From Edolisoma coerulescens (taxonomy: Eukaryota; Chordata; Aves; Passeriformes; Campephagidae), in assembly GCA_013397115.1 (NCBI GenBank), contig VWZW01002762.1, positions 124,001-188,000 of the forward strand: 64,000 nt of DNA, written 5' to 3'. Position numbers and translations under genes: made by a program. This document shows positions 63,201 through 64,000 of this stretch, in pieces (the stretch's first letter is position 1; each line of letters begins with the position of its first letter). Below the pieces are notes generated by a model. The model saw nothing but the letters and a program-made list of their open reading frames with translations, made no database searches and was not told the DNA's origin.

Positions 63201-64000
63201 GAGGGTTTGTATACATTCCAAATGTGAGCATTACTTTACTAATGCGAAGGAACAGAAATAAAGTACTTAAAAATACAACCAGCTTTGGCTTCTACAGAAA
63301 CTGTCAACGCTGGTTTTCAATGTACCAAACAAATGTCACTATGAATAAATCAGATCTGGTTTTAGCCTCTTCTTGTACAAGGCAGCAGTGACACTGCATT
63401 TTCTAATTAGGATTGAACTAATACCCACAAGGTGACCATCAGCAACAATATGAACCATTATGATATACAGATTATTGGACAGCTCTTCCACAGTATTTCT
63501 AAAATATAATCATAGATGAAGATACAGTAATAGACTCTTACCTGGATATTATCGAATTTTAACCCAGGCATGGTGAGATTCTCTTTATCTATGAACACGG
63601 CGCTGTATTGTTGTGTGGCAACTGAAATGAGAACATTTCTTGTTTCCTCACTAGGAATCCAAGCATCATTTCTTCTATCTAGTTCACTCATATTTAAGGC
63701 TGTGGCAAACGGGTCATCACTCCCAGCAAAAACAGCTTGGATTTGTGAGAATGGCTTGGGGGACTGAGTTATTTCTAGAGATGATGGAGGACCACCTGCT
63801 TCAGGTCTCCCATTTTGCACAGGGAAAGTAGGGTTGGATGAAGAACCACCTCCATCATTAGAAAGAGAGGACATTTGCTCTGGAACTGAAGAGCTTGCAT
63901 TGGGATTACTAACAGAAATAAAATTGGATGTGGTAAATGAATCAAAAAAATCAGAAGCTAAAGTATTAGTGTTAACGGTGTCGCCAAAGAACTTGCTTAG
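15041..64000 (-). CDS. TRAPPC12: Trafficking protein particle complex subunit 12 (coding span, N-terminus outside the window)
   Basis: Eleven coding exons on the minus strand join with consistent phases into 539 codons plus TAG; the human protein has 735, so about 200 N-terminal residues lie beyond base 64000. The product is a subunit of metazoan TRAPPIII (with TRAPPC8, C11 and C13), acting in ER-to-Golgi traffic and autophagy. It is also reported to work at kinetochores in mitosis (TrAMM). Window residues 1 to about 153 are Ser/Asn/Pro-rich and probably disordered apart from a conserved DPFATALNMSE patch. About 154-330 form an alpha-helical middle (VKDLMLRFLG, NWRAAVDLCGRLL, LYYEYYP). About 340-500 hold four TPR-like helix pairs (RVMYSMANCLL, AEKYFQDVE, FAEAHRFFTEIL, NNNAAVCLLYLGK). 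The C-terminus QCLKLG resembles other vertebrates. The gene converges with ADI1. No frameshift or premature stop is seen. Confidence 0.98.
15284..17552 (-). other. Last two TRAPPC12 introns (15284-16677 and 16766-17552)
   Basis: AT-rich intron sequence around the 88-nt exon. There is a short TA tract at about 15327-15350. No transposon or exon is recognised. Confidence 0.65.
16678..16765 (-). CDS. TRAPPC12: TRAPPC12 coding exon, window residues 430 (split)-459
   Basis: 88 nt: completes Arg, then AFLHLGQNNFAEAHRF to DSSNAV, donor GTAAAT. Two AGs lie close together at the acceptor (TTTCTAGAG); only the outer one keeps the frame with the preceding exon. Confidence 0.96.
17553..17653 (-). CDS. 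TRAPPC12: TRAPPC12 coding exon, window residues 397-430 (split)
   Basis: 101 nt: IGDIKTAEKYFQDVEKV to MVLMN plus two bases of Arg, donor GTATAA, acceptor TTTCTGTCTAG. TPR-like. Confidence 0.97.
17654..22619 (-). other. TRAPPC12 intron between window residues 396 and 397
   Basis: Holds an old reverse CR1-like element (about 19.08-19.62 kb). The rest is AT-rich and shows no exon, RNA gene or clear repeat. Confidence 0.65.
19080..19620 (-). mobile_element. Old CR1/L3-like LINE fragment, reverse orientation
   Basis: CAACTTGTCAAGATTATTTT near 19252, then ATTCTGATCCTGCCC, then CACTCCCAGCTTGGCATCAT near 19307 and ATTTTACAAGC, follow the reverse complement of the reverse-transcriptase region of ancient amniote CR1 families. 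Heavy divergence and small deletions indicate great age; the limits are approximate. Confidence 0.65.
22620..22718 (-). CDS. TRAPPC12: TRAPPC12 coding exon, window residues 364-396
   Basis: 33 codons in phase 0, DYVLAVDAYHTVIKYYP to GIGRIFLQ, donor GTATGC, acceptor ACCCTTAG. It spans the second helix of one TPR-like unit and the first helix of the next. Confidence 0.97.
24120..24560 (+). mobile_element. CR1 LINE 3' end, forward orientation
   Basis: GTGTTGGAGCAGGTCCAGAC at 24134, GTTGTTCAGCCTGGAGAA near 24217, GTTGGACTAGATGACCTTTA near 24507 and CTGTTCTGACCCAAACCA match forward CR1 end sequence. It is 5'-truncated, antisense to TRAPPC12, and moderately diverged. Confidence 0.92.
28191..28219. 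repeat. (ATT)n(ATC)n microsatellite
   Basis: About ten trinucleotide units changing from ATT to ATC. It lies inside an intron. Confidence 0.9.
30206..30279 (-). CDS. TRAPPC12: TRAPPC12 coding exon, window residues 339 (split)-363
   Basis: 74 nt: completes Ala, then SVQLWRSRLGRVMYSM to CLLMMK, donor GTACGT, acceptor TTATTTTGCAG. It opens the TPR-like C-terminal domain. Confidence 0.97.
30280..33970 (-). other. TRAPPC12 intron between window residues 339 and 340
   Basis: Mostly AT-rich. A pure A tract of about 18 lies near 33332-33349. No transposon or exon is recognised. Confidence 0.65.
33971..34043 (-). CDS. TRAPPC12: TRAPPC12 coding exon, window residues 315-339 (split)
   Basis: A short exon of 73 nt: ILENLEQGLAEDGS to TQENRQ plus one base, donor GTAGGT. 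The acceptor is ACAACAG with a poor A-rich tract, but joining CTK to ILENLEQGLAEDG matches the family, so the boundary is firm. Confidence 0.94.
35985..36300 (-). mobile_element. Old CR1/L3-like LINE fragment, reverse orientation
   Basis: CAGTATTCCAGTACTTGGGC near 36031, then CCCCATTTTCCAAGA, TTAATAGTAACATTAATG and further along TGAACACTTCTACCATTTA near 36223 and TTTTTCTTGTTTTGAACA, follow ancient amniote CR1 reverse-transcriptase sequence in reverse complement. Strongly decayed. Confidence 0.6.
37740..37885 (+). mobile_element. CR1 LINE 3' remnant, forward orientation
   Basis: CAGCCTGGACTAACCTCCCA near 37746, then GATGTGGCCTC, then GACTAGGTGAGCTAATAGGT near 37835 and TTTTATGACTCC, match the last bases of CR1 in forward orientation with many substitutions. 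Confidence 0.6.
39082..39096. repeat. (GT)n microsatellite
   Basis: Seven to eight GT units. Confidence 0.85.
40639..40751 (-). CDS. TRAPPC12: TRAPPC12 coding exon, window residues 277 (split)-314
   Basis: Completes the Gly codon, then SMVPFSMRILHAELPQYLG to KIICTK, donor GTAACA, acceptor TTTCTAG. 113 nt; phase agrees with both neighbours. Confidence 0.97.
40752..51288 (-). other. TRAPPC12 intron (10.5 kb) between window residues 276 and 277
   Basis: The largest intron. It holds the compound trinucleotide repeat at 41.35 kb, A-rich tracts (for example about 46867-46881), a GC-richer patch at about 48.58-48.90 kb and another at about 49.97-50.21 kb with an acceptor-like end on the minus strand. 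No transposon is recognised with confidence. Confidence 0.65.
41354..41432. repeat. Compound trinucleotide repeat (TAC)n, (TGT)n and (TAT)n
   Basis: About 26 trinucleotide units in series: TAC with one TAT interruption, then TGT/TAT mixtures, then TAT. On the opposite strand the same tract reads as AAT/ACA/GTA units. It lies deep in an intron and is far from splice sites. Confidence 0.93.
51289..51427 (-). CDS. TRAPPC12: TRAPPC12 coding exon, window residues 231-277 (split)
   Basis: LWFVRLALLVKL to YPNVYPGRK plus the first base of a Gly codon, donor GTAAAA. It contains the strongly conserved FEPFGNLDQPDLYYEYYP segment. The acceptor is TTTTTAG. Confidence 0.97.
51428..52260 (-). other. TRAPPC12 intron between window residues 230 and 231
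   Basis: 833 bp of AT-rich sequence with no recognised repeat or exon. Confidence 0.75.
52261..52374 (-). CDS. TRAPPC12: TRAPPC12 coding exon, window residues 193-230
   Basis: 38 codons in phase 0, SSKNWRAAVDLCGRLL to SHTTDSLQ, with donor GTATGT. The acceptor is TTCCCAG. A second AG two bases into the exon would break the frame, so the first is used. Confidence 0.96.
56234..56880 (+). mobile_element. Endogenous retrovirus LTR (solo or with a short proviral remnant), boundaries approximate
   Basis: A GC-richer block in an AT-rich intron with U3-R-U5 architecture. There are two inverted CCAAT boxes (ATTGG at 56512 and 56544), a TATA-like TACTTAA at 56584-56590, a GC-rich start region, then AATAAA at 56639-56644 followed by a CT-rich U5-like stretch. 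It is oriented antisense to TRAPPC12. AACAACT occurs at 56227-56233 and again at 56880-56886 and may be a target-site duplication, but seven bases is longer than usual for retroviruses. An alternative end pair TGTGGC (56240) and GCCACA (ending 56771) forms an inverted terminal match without a duplication. No gag, pol or env gene was recognised. Confidence 0.75.
57958..57973. repeat. Homopolymer T tract
   Basis: About 16 consecutive T, or A on the gene strand. No attached retroposed sequence is recognised. Confidence 0.8.
60227..60343 (-). CDS. TRAPPC12: TRAPPC12 coding exon, window residues 154-192
   Basis: Phase 0 at both ends, 39 codons, GDAVKDLMLRFLG to VGLKQLI, donor GTAAGT. The acceptor is the less common AAG (ACACCAAG at 60351-60344), accepted because NIQ-GDAV joins exactly as in the vertebrate protein. 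Confidence 0.95.
60344..63541 (-). other. TRAPPC12 intron between window residues 153 and 154
   Basis: 3.2 kb of AT-rich sequence; I see no repeat, exon or RNA gene. Confidence 0.7.
63542..64000 (-). CDS. TRAPPC12: TRAPPC12 coding exon (partial), window residues 1-153
   Basis: This is the 3' part of the large first coding exon, open to the window edge. It begins LSKFFGD at 64000, includes ASDFFDSFTT, a low-complexity Ser/Asn/Gly stretch and DPFATALNMSELDRR, and ends MPGLKFDNIQ before donor GTAAGA (from 63541 down). The methionine at 63872-63874 is internal, not the start: the frame stays open and conserved upstream. Confidence 0.96.

Noticed and set aside
63458..63874. Reading the 138-codon minus-strand frame as a small independent gene starting at its methionine
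   Set aside because: It is the end of a TRAPPC12 exon: conserved sequence continues upstream of the methionine to the window edge, and the part after NIQ is intron.
1..64000. tRNA or other structured RNA genes, CRISPR arrays, bacterial operons
   Set aside because: Scanning by eye found no tRNA B-box with matching arms, no spaced direct-repeat array and no prokaryotic gene layout. Small snoRNAs or microRNAs in introns cannot be excluded without folding tools.

Overview
The window is AT-rich vertebrate nuclear DNA, almost certainly from a bird. It contains two spliced genes with long introns, a CpG-rich promoter, CR1 LINE fragments of the avian/reptilian type (several inserted backwards, with the typical 3' tail motif), one retroviral LTR and assorted microsatellites. 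Nothing looks prokaryotic: there is no operon, CRISPR array or phage. Nearly all short open frames are chance.

Plus strand, 684-4912: a complete four-exon ADI1 gene, coding for acireductone dioxygenase of the methionine salvage pathway. The exons join in phase 0 into 180 codons plus stop. The iron/nickel ligands H88, H90, E94 and H133 are all present. The promoter and exon 1 lie in a CpG-rich block (about 400-1180). Poly(A) signals sit 50-80 nt after the stop. A 34-bp minisatellite starts at the last codons of exon 1 and carries repeated copies of the exon-1 splice donor into intron 1.

Intergenic, about 5000-14950: a roughly 0.9-kb reverse CR1 directly behind ADI1, a second clean reverse CR1 near 12.64-12.96 kb, weaker CR1 and MIR remnants, a palindrome, and two GC-richer blocks with exon-like traits that I cannot identify.

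Minus strand, 64000 down to 15041: TRAPPC12, a subunit of the metazoan TRAPPIII tethering complex. Eleven coding exons are placed with consistent splice phases. They encode the C-terminal 539 residues and the stop; the N-terminus and promoter lie beyond base 64000. The introns hold old CR1 copies, one younger CR1, a composite trinucleotide repeat and an LTR (about 56.23-56.88 kb) antisense to the gene.

The two genes converge tail to tail, as they do at human 2p25.3 (from memory). They share no pathway; the linkage is conserved synteny. I found no convincing new biological system. The most unusual feature is the splice-donor minisatellite in ADI1.
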